A stretch of DNA of 64,000 bases, from NCBI RefSeq assembly GCF_000473165.1, contig NZ_KI421504.1, forward strand, positions 1,022,501 through 1,086,500, written 5' to 3'. The notes beneath the pieces were generated by a model. The model was not told the DNA's origin. It did no database searches and saw only the letters and a program-made list of their open reading frames with translations. Shown here piece by piece: positions 17,962-26,864 of this stretch; the stretch's first letter is position 1; every line of letters begins with the position of its first letter. The DNA comes from Leisingera aquimarina DSM 24565 (GTDB lineage Bacteria; Pseudomonadota; Alphaproteobacteria; Rhodobacterales; Rhodobacteraceae). The position numbers and the translations under genes were made by a program.

Positions 17962-18336
17962 TCAGGCTTTCTTGGGCTTGTAGTGTGCATCTTCTGCGAT
18001 ACGGGCCGACTTGCCGCGGCGTGCGCGCAAATAGTACAGCTTGGCGCGGCGGACACGGCCGCGGCGCACGACGGTGATGCTGTCGATGTTGGTCGAAAAC
18101 AGCGGGAACACACGCTCCACGCCCTCACCGAACGAAATCTTGCGGACCGTGAACGAACCGGCAATGCCCGAGCCGTTTTTACGGCTGATGCAGACGCCTT
18201 CGTACATCTGAACCCGCGAACGCGAGCCTTCGGTCACTTTGTAGCCGACGCGGATGGTGTCACCGGCTTTGAAATCGGGGATCTCTTTCCCCAGGGCGGC
18301 GATCTGTTCCGCCTCCAGCTGTGCGATCAGGTTCAT
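17962..18336 (-). CDS. rplS: 50S ribosomal protein L19
   Basis: A 124-residue L19. The family core [17 protein letters not shown], the block [12 protein letters not shown] and [15 protein letters not shown] are all clear, and the basic [14 protein letters not shown] follows. The start is the ATG at 18336, with TAGGAGAG upstream, not the earlier in-frame ATG at 18390, which lies ahead of that ribosome site. L19 sits at the 30S-50S interface. It heads the rplS-rpmE pair within the wider rpsP-rimM-trmD-rplS order. Confidence 0.97.
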   Translation of the reverse strand: MNLIAQLEAEQIAALGKEIPDFKAGDTIRVGYKVTEGSRSRVQMYEGVCISRKNGSGIAGSFTVRKISFGEGVERVFPLFSTNIDSITVVRRGRVRRAKLYYLRARRGKSARIAEDAHYKPKKA

Positions 18337-18683
18337 CGCAACTCTCCTAAATTGGCCTGCGGTTCTTTCCGCAGAGGTTTGTGCCGGCATGAGAGCTCTT
18401 GGTCTTCACCGGGACCCGCCACAGGCAGCCCGCCAGAGATCACGCAGTCTGTTTCTTGCTGCTGGCAGGCAGGTCCCGGGCGAAAGCCGAAGAAGGATTT
18501 CAGGTAAGTGATCCAACAGCCAGCAGTCCGGAGCCGCAATCGCGAATCCAGACCGGCGCTGTATACGTCCGCAAGCCCAGCAAAACAAGTGCTCAGCTGC
18601 GCCGGCACCAAGAGTTTTCAGGAAACCCCTGGCAAATCTTTTTGCAATAGATTTGGGTTCAGACCCTTAGCTGTCTTTTGCGC
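18337..18683. other. intergenic region upstream of rplS, no gene seen
   Basis: This stretch of about 350 nt separates rplS from the YegP-type gene. I find no conserved protein in any frame and no tRNA. It should contain the rplS promoter, possibly with a structured leader as in other ribosomal protein operons, but I could not pick a convincing -35/-10 pair or an L19-binding structure by eye. Confidence 0.5.
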
Positions 18684-19028
18684 TCAACTGGTCTGGTTAT
18701 CCAGGGCAGCGTCCGGGGCGTTTTTTTTCACCGACTCGATGCCATTGTCACGGCCCGAGGCGCTGGCGTAGCTCTGAGAGGTGCCGATTACCTGGCCATT
18801 GGTGGCTTTCAGGTTGAACATGTGCTTGCCGGCCGCGGTTTCCTTGCGTTCGTAGCGTGCGTCGTCAACTGCGTTCTTACGAACCGACGCGATGCCGTTT
18901 TCAGCGCTGGACTTTTGCTTGTAGCCTTCGCTGGCCAGAATGTTCTCGCCGTTGCCTGCTTTCAGACGGAACCGGAATTCACCTGCATTGTCCGTGTAAA
19001 GTTCAAATTTCCCAGCCACCCTGTTCAC
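18684..19028 (-). CDS. YegP-family (DUF1508) protein
   Basis: A 114-residue protein made of two DUF1508 repeats. The first runs from KFELYTDNAGEFRFRLKAGNG to ENGIASVRKNA, the second from HMFNLKATNGQVIGTS to DNGIESVKKNA. Each repeat has the family's beta-hairpin followed by a GI-SVKKNA helix. The biochemical role of YegP proteins is not established. It lies between trmD and rplS, about 115 nt from trmD, in the same direction, but is not a normal part of that translation operon. Confidence 0.88.
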   Translation of the reverse strand: MNRVAGKFELYTDNAGEFRFRLKAGNGENILASEGYKQKSSAENGIASVRKNAVDDARYERKETAAGKHMFNLKATNGQVIGTSQSYASASGRDNGIESVKKNAPDAALDNQTS

Positions 19029-19142
19029 TCCTAATTCCTGATGAATATGAGGCGACTAAAGCACGGCTTGGGTCATCCGGCAATGTTTTGGCGCGACCGG
19101 CGCGCTGCAGGTCCGGACGTAAAGGTGCGGAAAGCGCTTCCA

Positions 19143-19946
19143 TCAGCGCCCGCTGTCCTTGTTGCGGCTGTAAGCTTCCCACAGGTCGGGGCGGCGGGCC
19201 TTGGTGATGTCTTCGCTCATCCGTTGCCGCCAGCCGGCAATCTTGCCGTGATGGCCTGACATCAGCACCTCCGGGATTTCCCGGCCGTTCCATTCGGCGG
19301 GGCGGGTGTATTGCGGATGCTCCAGCAGGCCGGAGGAAAAACTTTCCTCCTCGGTCGAGGCCTGATTGCCGAGCACGCCGGGGATCAGCCGCACGGTAGC
19401 ATCGATCAGCGCCTGGGCGGCCAGTTCGCCGCCGGTCATCACGAAATCGCCCAGAGAGACTTCTTGGATGCCGTAATGTTCCAGCACCCGTTCATCAACG
19501 CCTTCAAAGCGCCCGCACAAAAGGGTCATGCCATCGCATTGGGCAAAGTTCTGCATCATCTGCTGGTCCATCCGGCGCCCCCGCGGCGACAGGTAGATTA
19601 GCGGCCAGTTGCCCTTGGTACCGGCCATCGTGTGCTCAATAGCGTTGCCCAGCACATCTGCGCGCAGCACCATGCCGGCGCCGCCGCCCGCCGGGGTGTC
19701 ATCGACATTTCGATGCTTGCCGGCGCCGAACTCGCGCAGATCTACGGTCTCCAGCTGCCACAACCCCTCCTGTAGCGCCTTGCCGGTCAGGCTTTCGCCC
19801 AGCACTCCGGGGAAGGCCCCGGGAAACAGGGTGATGATCTTGGCCTTCCACACGCCTGCAAGATCCGGCGTAGGCGTCATCAGCTCACGCGGTTTCAGTG
19901 TCGGGCGGATAGCCTTGCGGCCGTGGGATTTGTTTGGTGAAGTCAT
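19143..19946 (-). CDS. trmD: tRNA (guanine37-N1)-methyltransferase
   Basis: A 267-residue SPOUT-class enzyme that methylates G37 next to the anticodon and prevents +1 frameshifting. The knot region is clear: TPAGGGAGMVLRADV, LIYLSPRGRRMDQ, LLCGRFEGVDERV and SLGDFVMTGGELAA. The start is uncertain: the ATG at 19946 is chosen, while the ATG at 19880 lies nearer the conserved WKAKIITLFPG segment, and neither has a strong ribosome site. In most bacteria rimM lies next to trmD; here a decayed phosphotransferase gene on the other strand lies between them. Confidence 0.95.
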   Translation of the reverse strand: MTSPNKSHGRKAIRPTLKPRELMTPTPDLAGVWKAKIITLFPGAFPGVLGESLTGKALQEGLWQLETVDLREFGAGKHRNVDDTPAGGGAGMVLRADVLGNAIEHTMAGTKGNWPLIYLSPRGRRMDQQMMQNFAQCDGMTLLCGRFEGVDERVLEHYGIQEVSLGDFVMTGGELAAQALIDATVRLIPGVLGNQASTEEESFSSGLLEHPQYTRPAEWNGREIPEVLMSGHHGKIAGWRQRMSEDITKARRPDLWEAYSRNKDSGR

Positions 19947-20001
19947 AGTATGCTGTTTAGAACAGCCAGAATTACACGCAATAGAAAGCTTTGTGACCAG
20001 C

Positions 20002-21052
20002 ATGAATAAGAAACTGCCTTACAGCCCGGTCAGGCTTGATTTGTCCAGCATGGGCAATGAGGTGCAGCAACGTGCGATCACACTGTGGCCCCGGATCGCA
20101 AACGAAGCGGGGTTCCCTGCCGAGGGTGCAAGGTTCCGAAATATGCGCATTAACAGCCGGATGGAGCACCGAAGGTGCGTCCTGGAGATCACAGCCGCGG
20201 ATGGCCGAATATGTGTTCTGCGGGCGGACTTTGGGGAAAATTGACCGGACCAGTCCAGGAGATTCCTGGAACGTCATAAGGATGCGTCCAAAGGTTTGAA
20301 TACAATCGCGGGTGTCTCGGTTCCGGCTGTGCTGTGGTAGGATAAGCAACATTCTGCCGTTCTGATGGAATTTGCCCAGGGCGATACGGCGTTCCGGGAG
20401 TTGAAAGCGGCGGATTATGGGATTGTAAGCAGATCCAGCGCATTGCGGCGCATCGGGAAGGCGGTGGCCGCTTTGCATGAACTTTCCAGCGCTGGAGAGC
20501 GGAAGTTCTGGCCAAAGCCTTTTTTGGATAAGGTTTCAGGCCATGCGCAAGCAGTGCGCGCGGGAGAGCAGCATCCTCCCAAACCAAGCCGGTTTCTTGG
20601 TCTCTGTGCTTATTTGCACCGGGCGGGCCGGCGCGCGCGGCCTAGCTTTTGCTGGAGCTGTTGAACATGGCGACTTGCATTTCCGCAATATTCTCTTGTC
20701 GGATGAAACTGTCTCCTTCATCGATTTCTCCAACCACAATGAATTCTACTCCCAGCGTGATATAGCCAATCTCTGGCTGGCAAACTGTCCCGACCACTTG
20801 GCTGGGGCTGGCCGCTCCGCGGGTTTTGGTATAGTCGCGCAAGCGGACTGGGCAGCTTTTCAAGAGGGATACGGCGCGGATTTGACCAGCGATCCGATTT
20901 TCCAGTTCTTCTATGCGATGCGCTTGCTTCACTATTGGCAGCGTATCGCTACCTGGACACCGTCAGATGAACGCAAGATGCTGGAACAGTCACAAGCGGC
21001 AAACCGGGTGTTCACCCGGCTGCTCGAAGACGAAGAACAGGTCTCAGAATAG
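20002..21052 (+). pseudogene. decayed aminoglycoside-phosphotransferase-fold kinase
   Basis: One long frame from the ATG at 20002 reads NKKLPYSPVRLDLSS, RNMRINSRMEHRRCVLEI, then meets TGA at 20242. It continues as RRFLERHKDASKGLNTI and VPAVLW, meets TAG at 20338, and continues as LMEFAQGDTAFRELKAA and IGKAVAALHELSSAGER. A frameshift around 20550-20650 moves it to the next frame, which carries the catalytic loop HGDLHFRNILL and the metal-binding FIDFSNHNEF. Two stops and a frameshift show a dead gene. The fold is that of APH/ChoK kinases; the substrate is unknown. It sits on the opposite strand inside the rimM-trmD interval and overlaps the end of rimM. Confidence 0.8.
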
Positions 21053-21547
21053 CCCGTCCGGCGGGTCGGCAACAATGCGGCCTTTTTCAAGATCCACAGT
21101 CGGCACCGCGGCCAGGGTAAAGGGCAGCAGCACTGTGGACTTCAGCCCCGGACCGTGAATTTCCAGCAAGTCCGCCGCGCCATGGTTCTGGACGGATTTC
21201 ACCGTGCCCAGCAGGGTGCCGCCGGTGTCGTAGACCTCCAGTCCCATCAGGTCGGCATGATAGTATTCGTCATCCGGCAGGCTGGGCAGCTGGTCGCGGC
21301 GGGCAAACAGGCGCAGGCCTTGGACCGCGTCCGCCTGCTCCTTGGTTTCAATCCCGCTCAGCAGCGCCGCAAAACCGTTCTTGACCGGGCGGGTCAGGGT
21401 CAGCGTATAGCTCTGGCTGCCGTCTTCGCTGGTAAGCGGCGAATAGTCCTCGATTTCCTCGGGGATGGCGCAGAAGCTCTTGAGCCGCACCTCGCCGCGC
21501 ACCCCGAAGGCGCCGGCCACTGCTCCTACGCAGATCAGGTCGCTCAT
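21044..21547 (-). CDS. rimM: ribosome maturation factor RimM
   Basis: A 167-residue protein that helps mature the 30S head with S19. The N-terminal RimM domain shows [21 protein letters not shown], and the C-terminal PRC barrel shows [18 protein letters not shown] and [19 protein letters not shown]. The start is the ATG at 21547, with AAGGAATG about seven bases upstream; the longer frame to 21673 covers a separate small gene. It lies downstream of rpsP, with bluB and a 47-codon ORF between. Confidence 0.95.
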   Translation of the reverse strand: MSDLICVGAVAGAFGVRGEVRLKSFCAIPEEIEDYSPLTSEDGSQSYTLTLTRPVKNGFAALLSGIETKEQADAVQGLRLFARRDQLPSLPDDEYYHADLMGLEVYDTGGTLLGTVKSVQNHGAADLLEIHGPGLKSTVLLPFTLAAVPTVDLEKGRIVADPPDGLF

Positions 21548-21551
21548 GGTG

Positions 21552-21695
21552 TCATTCCTTTGCACAGAACCCTGCGCGCAGCCACTGGCCGCCAGATTGG
21601 TCGCAGAGTTCGCTTTGGTGGTTGCGTTCAAAAAAGATGCCTGCGGTAAAGGCCACTGCAACAAAAAACACAAGCCGGATCAACCGCCCCATCAT
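21552..21695 (-). CDS. 47-aa small membrane protein upstream of rimM
   Basis: The frame begins ATG-ATG at 21695/21692 and ends at TGA 21554-21552, five bases before the rimM start and four after the bluB stop. It encodes a basic N-terminus, a hydrophobic helix ([15 protein letters not shown]) and a short polar tail with two cysteines ([17 protein letters not shown]). Its tight fit between two real genes and its single-helix design suggest a true small inner-membrane protein. I do not know a function. A conserved two-Cys tail would fit a periplasmic disulphide. Confidence 0.55.
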   Translation of the reverse strand: MMGRLIRLVFFVAVAFTAGIFFERNHQSELCDQSGGQWLRAGFCAKE

Positions 21696-21700
21696 GGGTC

Positions 21701-22339
21701 TCAGCGGGTTTCAAGCGGCAGGCTGGCCATCCGGTTTTCCCAGCCGGTTTCTTCCAGCTCCGGCGTGTCCGAGAACCGTTCCGGGTAGCCGATGCAGAAA
21801 TACCCGATCAGCTGCCAGCCCTCGGGGGCGTTCAGATCGCGGTTCAGCTGTTCGGGGTCGAGCACCGATACCCATCCCAAGCCCAGTCCTTCGGCCCGAA
21901 GAGCAAGCCAGAACAATGTGATAGCGGTGACCACCGAATAGCGGCGCATCTCCGGCATGGTTGCGGCGCCCAGGCCGTGGCCCTGCGCGGTTTCGTCATC
22001 GCAATAGACCGCCAATTGCACCGGGGCATCGCGCATTCCGGACAGTTTCAGCCCGGCATAACGCTCGGCGCGTTCGCCGGAATATCCCTCCAGCGCTTGC
22101 GCATTGGCAGCCTCAAAATTCTTCAGCGCAGCGGCGCGGGCGGTGCTGCTGTCCACCCGCAGGATGCGCCAGGGTTCGCTGAGGCCCACAGACGGGGCAA
22201 GCGGAATGGCAGAGAGGCAGCGCATCAGCACTGCCTCTTCCACCGGATCGCTGCGGAACCGGCGCACGTCGCGCCGGAGCCGCATCAGCAGATCAAGCTG
22301 GCTGCGGAACTCTTCGGGAAAAGCGCCCCTCAGCTCCAC
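21701..22339 (-). CDS. bluB: 5,6-dimethylbenzimidazole synthase (BluB-type)
   Basis: A 212-residue nitroreductase-fold protein that matches BluB: RRDVRRFRSDPV, the segment LAPSVGLSEPW, SGERAERYAGLKLSGMRDAP and LALRAEGLGLGWVSVLDP. BluB breaks down reduced FMN with O2 to make the lower ligand of cobalamin. The start is taken as the GTG at 22339, five bases after the rpsP stop. The longer frame to 22519 is only the other-frame shadow of rpsP. It is wedged between rpsP and rimM, unusual company for a cobalamin gene. It could be a BluB paralogue with a different role. Confidence 0.8.
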   Translation of the reverse strand: MELRGAFPEEFRSQLDLLMRLRRDVRRFRSDPVEEAVLMRCLSAIPLAPSVGLSEPWRILRVDSSTARAAALKNFEAANAQALEGYSGERAERYAGLKLSGMRDAPVQLAVYCDDETAQGHGLGAATMPEMRRYSVVTAITLFWLALRAEGLGLGWVSVLDPEQLNRDLNAPEGWQLIGYFCIGYPERFSDTPELEETGWENRMASLPLETR

Positions 22340-22343
22340 GGAA

Positions 22344-22712
22344 TTATTCCGCGTCTGCAGCTGCTTCGGAGGCTTCGGCAGCCTTTGCAGCTTTCTCTTC
22401 TGCACGCTCCTGGGCTTTCTTGCCCGGGGTGCCTTTCTTGGGGTTGCTGCGCTCGGTCTTGGCGCGGACGCCGGCCGCTTCCAGCATGCGGGCGATACGG
22501 TCGGTCGGCTGTGCGCCATGGTCGAGCCAGTGCTGCACGCGTTCCATGTCCATTTTCACGCGCTCTTCGCTGTCTTTCGGCAGCAGCGGGTTGTAGGTGC
22601 CCAGCTTCTCGATGAAACGGCCGTCGCGCGGCATGCGGCTGTCAGCAGCAACAATGCGGTAGAAGGGGCGTTTTTTTGAGCCGCCGCGGGCCAAACGAAT
22701 TTTCATAGCCAT
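22344..22712 (-). CDS. rpsP: 30S ribosomal protein S16
   Basis: A 122-residue S16. [39 protein letters not shown] and the block [15 protein letters not shown] are clear. The last 35 residues are a Lys/Ala/Glu-rich extension usual in Alphaproteobacteria. It is followed after four bases by bluB and precedes rimM, as in the common rpsP-rimM-trmD-rplS order. AAGGAGAT stands before the ATG. Confidence 0.97.
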   Translation of the reverse strand: MAMKIRLARGGSKKRPFYRIVAADSRMPRDGRFIEKLGTYNPLLPKDSEERVKMDMERVQHWLDHGAQPTDRIARMLEAAGVRAKTERSNPKKGTPGKKAQERAEEKAAKAAEASEAAADAE

Positions 22713-22773
22713 GGGTACATCTCCTTTGATGGCGTTGTCCGGGGTTTGCCCCGGTTGTTCCTGTTGTCTGTTG

Positions 22774-23082
22774 TTATTTTTGGTGTTTCTTGTGGTGGCG
22801 GATGACTTCCCCGATGATGAAGTTCAGGAAAGCCTTGGCAAATTCAGGGTCCAGGTCGGCCTGTTCCGCCAAGTCTTCGAGCCGTGCGATCTGTGCCGCT
22901 TCGCGGGCTGGATCGGACGGGGGAAGGTCGTGTTCAGCCTTGAGTCGGCCCACCGCCTGGGTGTGCTTGAACCGCTCGCCCAGAGTATAGACGAGGATCG
23001 CATCCAGACGGTCGATGCTTTCGCGGTGGCCCTTCAGCAGTTGGGCTGCGCGGGCCACGGGATCTTGGGTGTCTGTTGTCAT
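22774..23082 (-). CDS. chorismate mutase (AroQ class)
   Basis: A 102-residue all-helical protein of the monofunctional AroQ type, turning chorismate into prephenate for phenylalanine and tyrosine synthesis. The first helix has [19 protein letters not shown]. The active-site region follows as [22 protein letters not shown], and the last helix ends in [11 protein letters not shown]. The ATG at 23082 is preferred over 23139 because it matches the usual family start. It lies 61 nt upstream of rpsP on the same strand and may be co-transcribed with it, as in other Rhodobacterales. Confidence 0.9.
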   Translation of the reverse strand: MTTDTQDPVARAAQLLKGHRESIDRLDAILVYTLGERFKHTQAVGRLKAEHDLPPSDPAREAAQIARLEDLAEQADLDPEFAKAFLNFIIGEVIRHHKKHQK

Positions 23083-23196
23083 CGGGTTCTCCGCATTGCA
23101 GCAAACTCGGGGCCGGCCAGGACGGCAGCAGGCGCGCACCCGGGGTGTGCGCCTTGTGTGCCGCAGCGGCGCGGCGTCAGGATTTCCGGGTGCAGA

Positions 23197-23799
23197 TCAG
23201 TCAATGGCCCAGCCCTCCGGTTTGAAGAGCGGATCGGCGTAGTGGGCGATTTCCATGTCGATGCCATGTGCAATCTGGCTATCCTTCAGGGCGTCCGGCG
23301 CGGGGTGGCGGTAGACCGCATCATTTCCGTCGATGGTGGCGGCGCTGTGGTCCTTGGCAGCGCCGAGCCGTTCCGCAAGCCGGATCGAGTCGAGATTCTT
23401 GGGGTCGATATAGCTGACTGCGGTTTCCCAGCCCAGGTTTGAATAAAAATGTCCGCGTGCGGCTTGTGCTGCCTCCAGCGCATAGCCTTTGCCGGCGGCA
23501 CCGGGCCAGATGATCCAGGCGATCTCGCGCTCGGGCCAGCCTGCGGGCTGCCATCCGCCGGCCATGCCGTAGGTCTCATCGGTGGCCTTGTCGTGAATCA
23601 TCCACATGCCGAAACCGCGCACCTGCCAGTGGCCGATCTCGGCGGCATAGAGCATCCAGGCCTCGTAGGTGTTCAGCGGCCCGCCCATGAAGCGCGCGCG
23701 GTAGGAGCTGAAGGTGGCCTTAAAATCGGGGTAATCCTGCGGTTCGGGGCCGCGCAGCACCAGACGGCGGGTTTCAATCACCGGGATATCGAACGGCAT
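23197..23799 (-). CDS. GNAT-family N-acetyltransferase (RimJ/RimL-like), copy 1
   Basis: A 200-residue acetyltransferase of the ribosomal-protein-type GNAT group. It begins IPVIETRRLVLRGPEPQDY. The acetyl-CoA loop is in PGAAGKGYALEAAQAA, with the partner segment NLDSIRLAERLGA. GGAAGGAGCGCTG sits just before the ATG at 23799. It is the last of three related GNAT genes in tandem between ffh and the chorismate mutase gene, which share the start ETxRLVLRGPE and the block WQPxGWPExEL. The acceptor is unknown. Confidence 0.85.
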   Translation of the reverse strand: MPFDIPVIETRRLVLRGPEPQDYPDFKATFSSYRARFMGGPLNTYEAWMLYAAEIGHWQVRGFGMWMIHDKATDETYGMAGGWQPAGWPEREIAWIIWPGAAGKGYALEAAQAARGHFYSNLGWETAVSYIDPKNLDSIRLAERLGAAKDHSAATIDGNDAVYRHPAPDALKDSQIAHGIDMEIAHYADPLFKPEGWAID

Positions 23800-23860
23800 C
23801 AGCGCGCTCCTTCCGGCGGAAGGGCGCGGCATGGCCGGGATATGACCCAGTGACGGCGCA

Positions 23861-24427
23861 TCAGTGCAGCAGGCCCCGTGCGGCCTGCGGGCCGCTCACG
23901 CGCGGCGGCGGCATGTGGCGCCAGGCGCGGATGTTGGGCGCGGGCTGCAGGCGAAAGGAGACCGGCTTTTCCGGCCGCGCACCGACACGGCGGGCCAGCG
24001 CGATGGAGGCGTCGTTTTCCTCGGGCACATAAGAGACGATCGAGTCCCAGCCGGCCTCGGCGAACAGCCAGTCGAGCACGCATTGCGCCGCTTCGCTGGC
24101 GTAGCCCTTGCCGCGGCCCGGTTCCATCAGATGCCAGGACAGTTCCGGCTCCGGCCAGCCCTTGGGGAACCAGGGGCCGACGAGGCCCACAGTCAGCCCG
24201 GAGCTGCGCTCTACCACCGCAAACAGGCCGTAGCCGTGCAGGTGCCAATGGCCGATGATGGTGGCAATCGACCACCAGAGCGAGTCAGTATCCGCCGCCG
24301 CATCGATAAAGCGCGGCGCGCCAGGATCCAGGAAGGCCGCGTTGGCATTGAATTCCGGATCTGCCGGAGAAATCAGCATCAGCCGTTTTGAAACAAGCCG
24401 CGGGTACGGCGTTTGTACGTCAGTCAT
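23861..24427 (-). CDS. GNAT-family N-acetyltransferase, copy 2
   Basis: A 188-residue GNAT protein. It opens with YPRLVSKRLMLISPADP. The CoA loop is in MEPGRGKGYASEAAQ, followed by NDASIALARRVGA. AAGGGG precedes the ATG at 24427. Among the three tandem copies this is the most divergent: its first strand lacks the LVLRGPE form and the C-terminus ends in a Pro/Arg-rich tail, where the others have YRHPAP. The substrate is unknown. Confidence 0.82.
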   Translation of the reverse strand: MTDVQTPYPRLVSKRLMLISPADPEFNANAAFLDPGAPRFIDAAADTDSLWWSIATIIGHWHLHGYGLFAVVERSSGLTVGLVGPWFPKGWPEPELSWHLMEPGRGKGYASEAAQCVLDWLFAEAGWDSIVSYVPEENDASIALARRVGARPEKPVSFRLQPAPNIRAWRHMPPPRVSGPQAARGLLH

Positions 24428-24576
24428 TTTATACCCCTTTGTCCGGGCGGCGGACCGCCCGGCATGAAATTCACCCATCCAATGATGGAGTATCGGGGAG
24501 ACTGCGTAATTTTCAGTTAAACGGGGCGCGGCAGCGGCGGCCGGCCTCGCCGTTTTCAGGCCAATTTGAGGGAAGC

Positions 24577-25128
24577 TCATGCGTAGGCCTCCATCCCGTC
24601 GTCGCAGGGCGAGGCAGGGGCAGGGTGGCGGTAGACCAGCTCGCGCCCGTGTTTGGGGTTGTCGAATTCCGCCTCGAACACCGCGCCCAGCCGTTCGGCC
24701 AGCGCCACCGAACGGGTGTTGCCCGGGAAGATGTTGGAACTGAGTGCCGGCAGGCCCATCACCTCATAGGCGTGGGTGCGGGCGGCCAGTGCGGCCTCTG
24801 CCATGATGCCGCGGCCTTCGCCGGCCGGGAACGCCACCCAGCCCAGTTCCGGTTCCGGCCAGCCTTCGGGCTGCCAGATGCCGGTGATGCCAAGCGCCTC
24901 GCCGGTTTCCTTGCAGGTGATGGTCCAGAAGCCGAAACCGCGCATCGCCCAGTGGCCCACTGACATGGTGAACCAGCGCCAGGCTTCGTTGCGGTCCAGC
25001 GGGCCGCCAAACCCCCAGGAGCGTGCTTCATCGGCGAAGAACGCTGCCACCGGACCGAAATCCGCCGCCTCCGGTCCGCGCAGGACCAGGCGTTCGGTTT
25101 CTAGCTGAGGGATGACGGGGAGCTGCAT
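24577..25128 (-). CDS. GNAT-family N-acetyltransferase, copy 3
   Basis: A 183-residue GNAT protein close to copy 1: LETERLVLRGPEAADF, IWQPEGWPEPELGW, the CoA loop in PAGEGRGIMAEAALAA, and NTRSVALAERLGA, ending near YRHPAPASP. It starts three bases after the ffh stop, so it is probably transcribed with ffh. The three copies look like local duplications that diverged in acceptor specificity. No target is visible nearby. Confidence 0.85.
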   Translation of the reverse strand: MQLPVIPQLETERLVLRGPEAADFGPVAAFFADEARSWGFGGPLDRNEAWRWFTMSVGHWAMRGFGFWTITCKETGEALGITGIWQPEGWPEPELGWVAFPAGEGRGIMAEAALAARTHAYEVMGLPALSSNIFPGNTRSVALAERLGAVFEAEFDNPKHGRELVYRHPAPASPCDDGMEAYA

Positions 25129-25131
25129 AGA

Positions 25132-26652
25132 TTACTTCTTCTTGCCGAAGCCGCTGAGGCCTGCAGGCAGGCCCATGCCGCCGCCAAGACCGGGCAGGCC
25201 GCCGGGCATGCCGCCCTTGCCGCCCATTGCCTTGGCCGCGGCTTCCAGCGCCTTGGGGTCCATTTGCGAGGGATCCATGCCGCCCATGTCCGGCATGCCG
25301 CCCTTGCCGAACATGCCCTTCATGGCCTGTTTCAGCATCTTGCCTTTGCCCATCTTGCCCATCTTCTTCATCACATCGGCCATCTGCCGGTGCATCTTCA
25401 GAAGCTTGTTGAGGTCGGAGACCTCCATGCCGGAGCCGGCCGCAATGCGTTTCTTGCGCGACGCCTGCAGCAGCGCGGGGTTGGCGCGCTCTTTCTTGGT
25501 CATCGACTGGATCATGGCGATCTGGCGTTTCAGCACCTTGTCGTCCATGCCGGCGTCCTGCACCTGCTTGGCCATTTTGCCCATGCCGGGCATCATCTGC
25601 ATCATGCCCTCCATGCCGCCCATCTGGAGCATTTGCTCAAGCTGCATCTTCAGGTCGTTCATGTTGAACTGACCCTTCATCATGCGCTTCATCATGCGTT
25701 CGGCCTGCTCGGCCTCGATGGTTTCCTGGGCCTTTTCGACCAGCGCCACGATGTCGCCCATGCCGAGGATGCGGCCGGCGATGCGGTCGGCCTCGAAGGT
25801 TTCCAGCGCGTCCATTTTCTCGCCCAGGCCGACAAAGCGGATCGGCTTGCCGGTGACGGCGCGCATCGACAGCGCGGCACCGCCGCGGCCGTCGCCGTCC
25901 ATCCGGGTGAGCACCACGCCGGAGATGCCGATCTTGGCGTCGAATTCCTCCGCGACCTCGACGGCGACCTGGCCGGTCAGGCCATCAACGACCAGCAGGG
26001 TCTCGCGCGGGGAGACCACGTTGCGGACGTCTTCGACCTCCTGCATCAGGGTTTCGTCGATGTGCAGGCGGCCGGCGGTATCCAGCATGTAGACGTCATA
26101 GCCGCCCAGCGTCGCCTGCTGCTTGGCGCGCTTGGCGATGTCGACGGGTTTCTGGCCGGGCACGATCGGCAGGGTATCGACGCCGATCTGGGTGCCGAGG
26201 ACGGCCAGCTGGTCCATCGCCGCCGGGCGGTAGACGTCGAGCGAGGCCATCAGAACCTTCTTGCCCTCTTTCTCCTTCAGCCGTTTTGCCAGCTTGCCGG
26301 TGGTGGTGGTCTTGCCGGAGCCCTGCAGGCCGACCATCAGCATCGGCGCAGGCGGGTTGTCGACCTTCAGCTTACCGGGGTCTTCCTCGCCGCGCAGCAC
26401 GTCGACTAGCGCGTCATGGACGATCTTGACCACCTGCTGGCCCGGAGTCACCGATTTGGTGACGGACTGGCCGGTGGCCTGCTCCTGCACTTTCTTGACG
26501 AAGTCGCGGGCAACTGGCAGCGAGACGTCGGCCTCCAGCAGCGCCACCCGGACTTCGCGCAGGGCGGATTTGACGTCCTCTTCGTTGAGGGCGCCCTGTT
26601 TGGTGAGCCGATCAAAGACGCCGGAAAGGCGTTCGGATAGATTTTCAAACAT
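25132..26652 (-). CDS. ffh: signal recognition particle protein Ffh
   Basis: A 506-residue SRP54-type GTPase that binds 4.5S RNA and signal sequences at the ribosome. The N domain comes first, then the G domain with P-loop GLQGSGKTTTTGKLA, DTAGRLHID, and the TRMDGDGRGGAAL region. The M domain is very rich in methionine (MMKRMMKGQFNMNDLKMQLEQM) and has the RNA-binding helix-turn-helix SMTKKERANP..KRIAAGSG. The last 60 residues are Gly/Met-rich. The start is the ATG at 26652, with AGGAGG ahead of it, rather than 26724. Confidence 0.97.
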   Translation of the reverse strand: MFENLSERLSGVFDRLTKQGALNEEDVKSALREVRVALLEADVSLPVARDFVKKVQEQATGQSVTKSVTPGQQVVKIVHDALVDVLRGEEDPGKLKVDNPPAPMLMVGLQGSGKTTTTGKLAKRLKEKEGKKVLMASLDVYRPAAMDQLAVLGTQIGVDTLPIVPGQKPVDIAKRAKQQATLGGYDVYMLDTAGRLHIDETLMQEVEDVRNVVSPRETLLVVDGLTGQVAVEVAEEFDAKIGISGVVLTRMDGDGRGGAALSMRAVTGKPIRFVGLGEKMDALETFEADRIAGRILGMGDIVALVEKAQETIEAEQAERMMKRMMKGQFNMNDLKMQLEQMLQMGGMEGMMQMMPGMGKMAKQVQDAGMDDKVLKRQIAMIQSMTKKERANPALLQASRKKRIAAGSGMEVSDLNKLLKMHRQMADVMKKMGKMGKGKMLKQAMKGMFGKGGMPDMGGMDPSQMDPKALEAAAKAMGGKGGMPGGLPGLGGGMGLPAGLSGFGKKK

Positions 26653-26755
26653 GCCTTGCGGCCTCCTGTGCCGGTTTCCAGTTGTGGTGCCCCCGTATGT
26701 AGGGGACATGCGATCCATGCGCAAATGCCGCCAAGGTCCTTAGTGTCTGTCGCGA

Positions 26756-26778
26756 GGGCAAACCAAACGGGTTTGCCC
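26756..26778 (-). terminator. hairpin downstream of the 26865-27389 gene
   Basis: GGGCAAACC and GGTTTGCCC form a perfect 9-bp stem around a five-base loop, in the 212-nt gap between a small membrane protein gene and ffh, both on the minus strand. There is no clear T-run after it. It probably ends or protects the upstream transcript. Confidence 0.42.
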
Positions 26779-26864
26779 CCACGGGCGTAACACGCTGGTG
26801 GAGGGCGATCCCTGGCACGGGCAGGGACCGGAAGACTCAGTGCTTCCGGATGTTTGGGAAGGCG

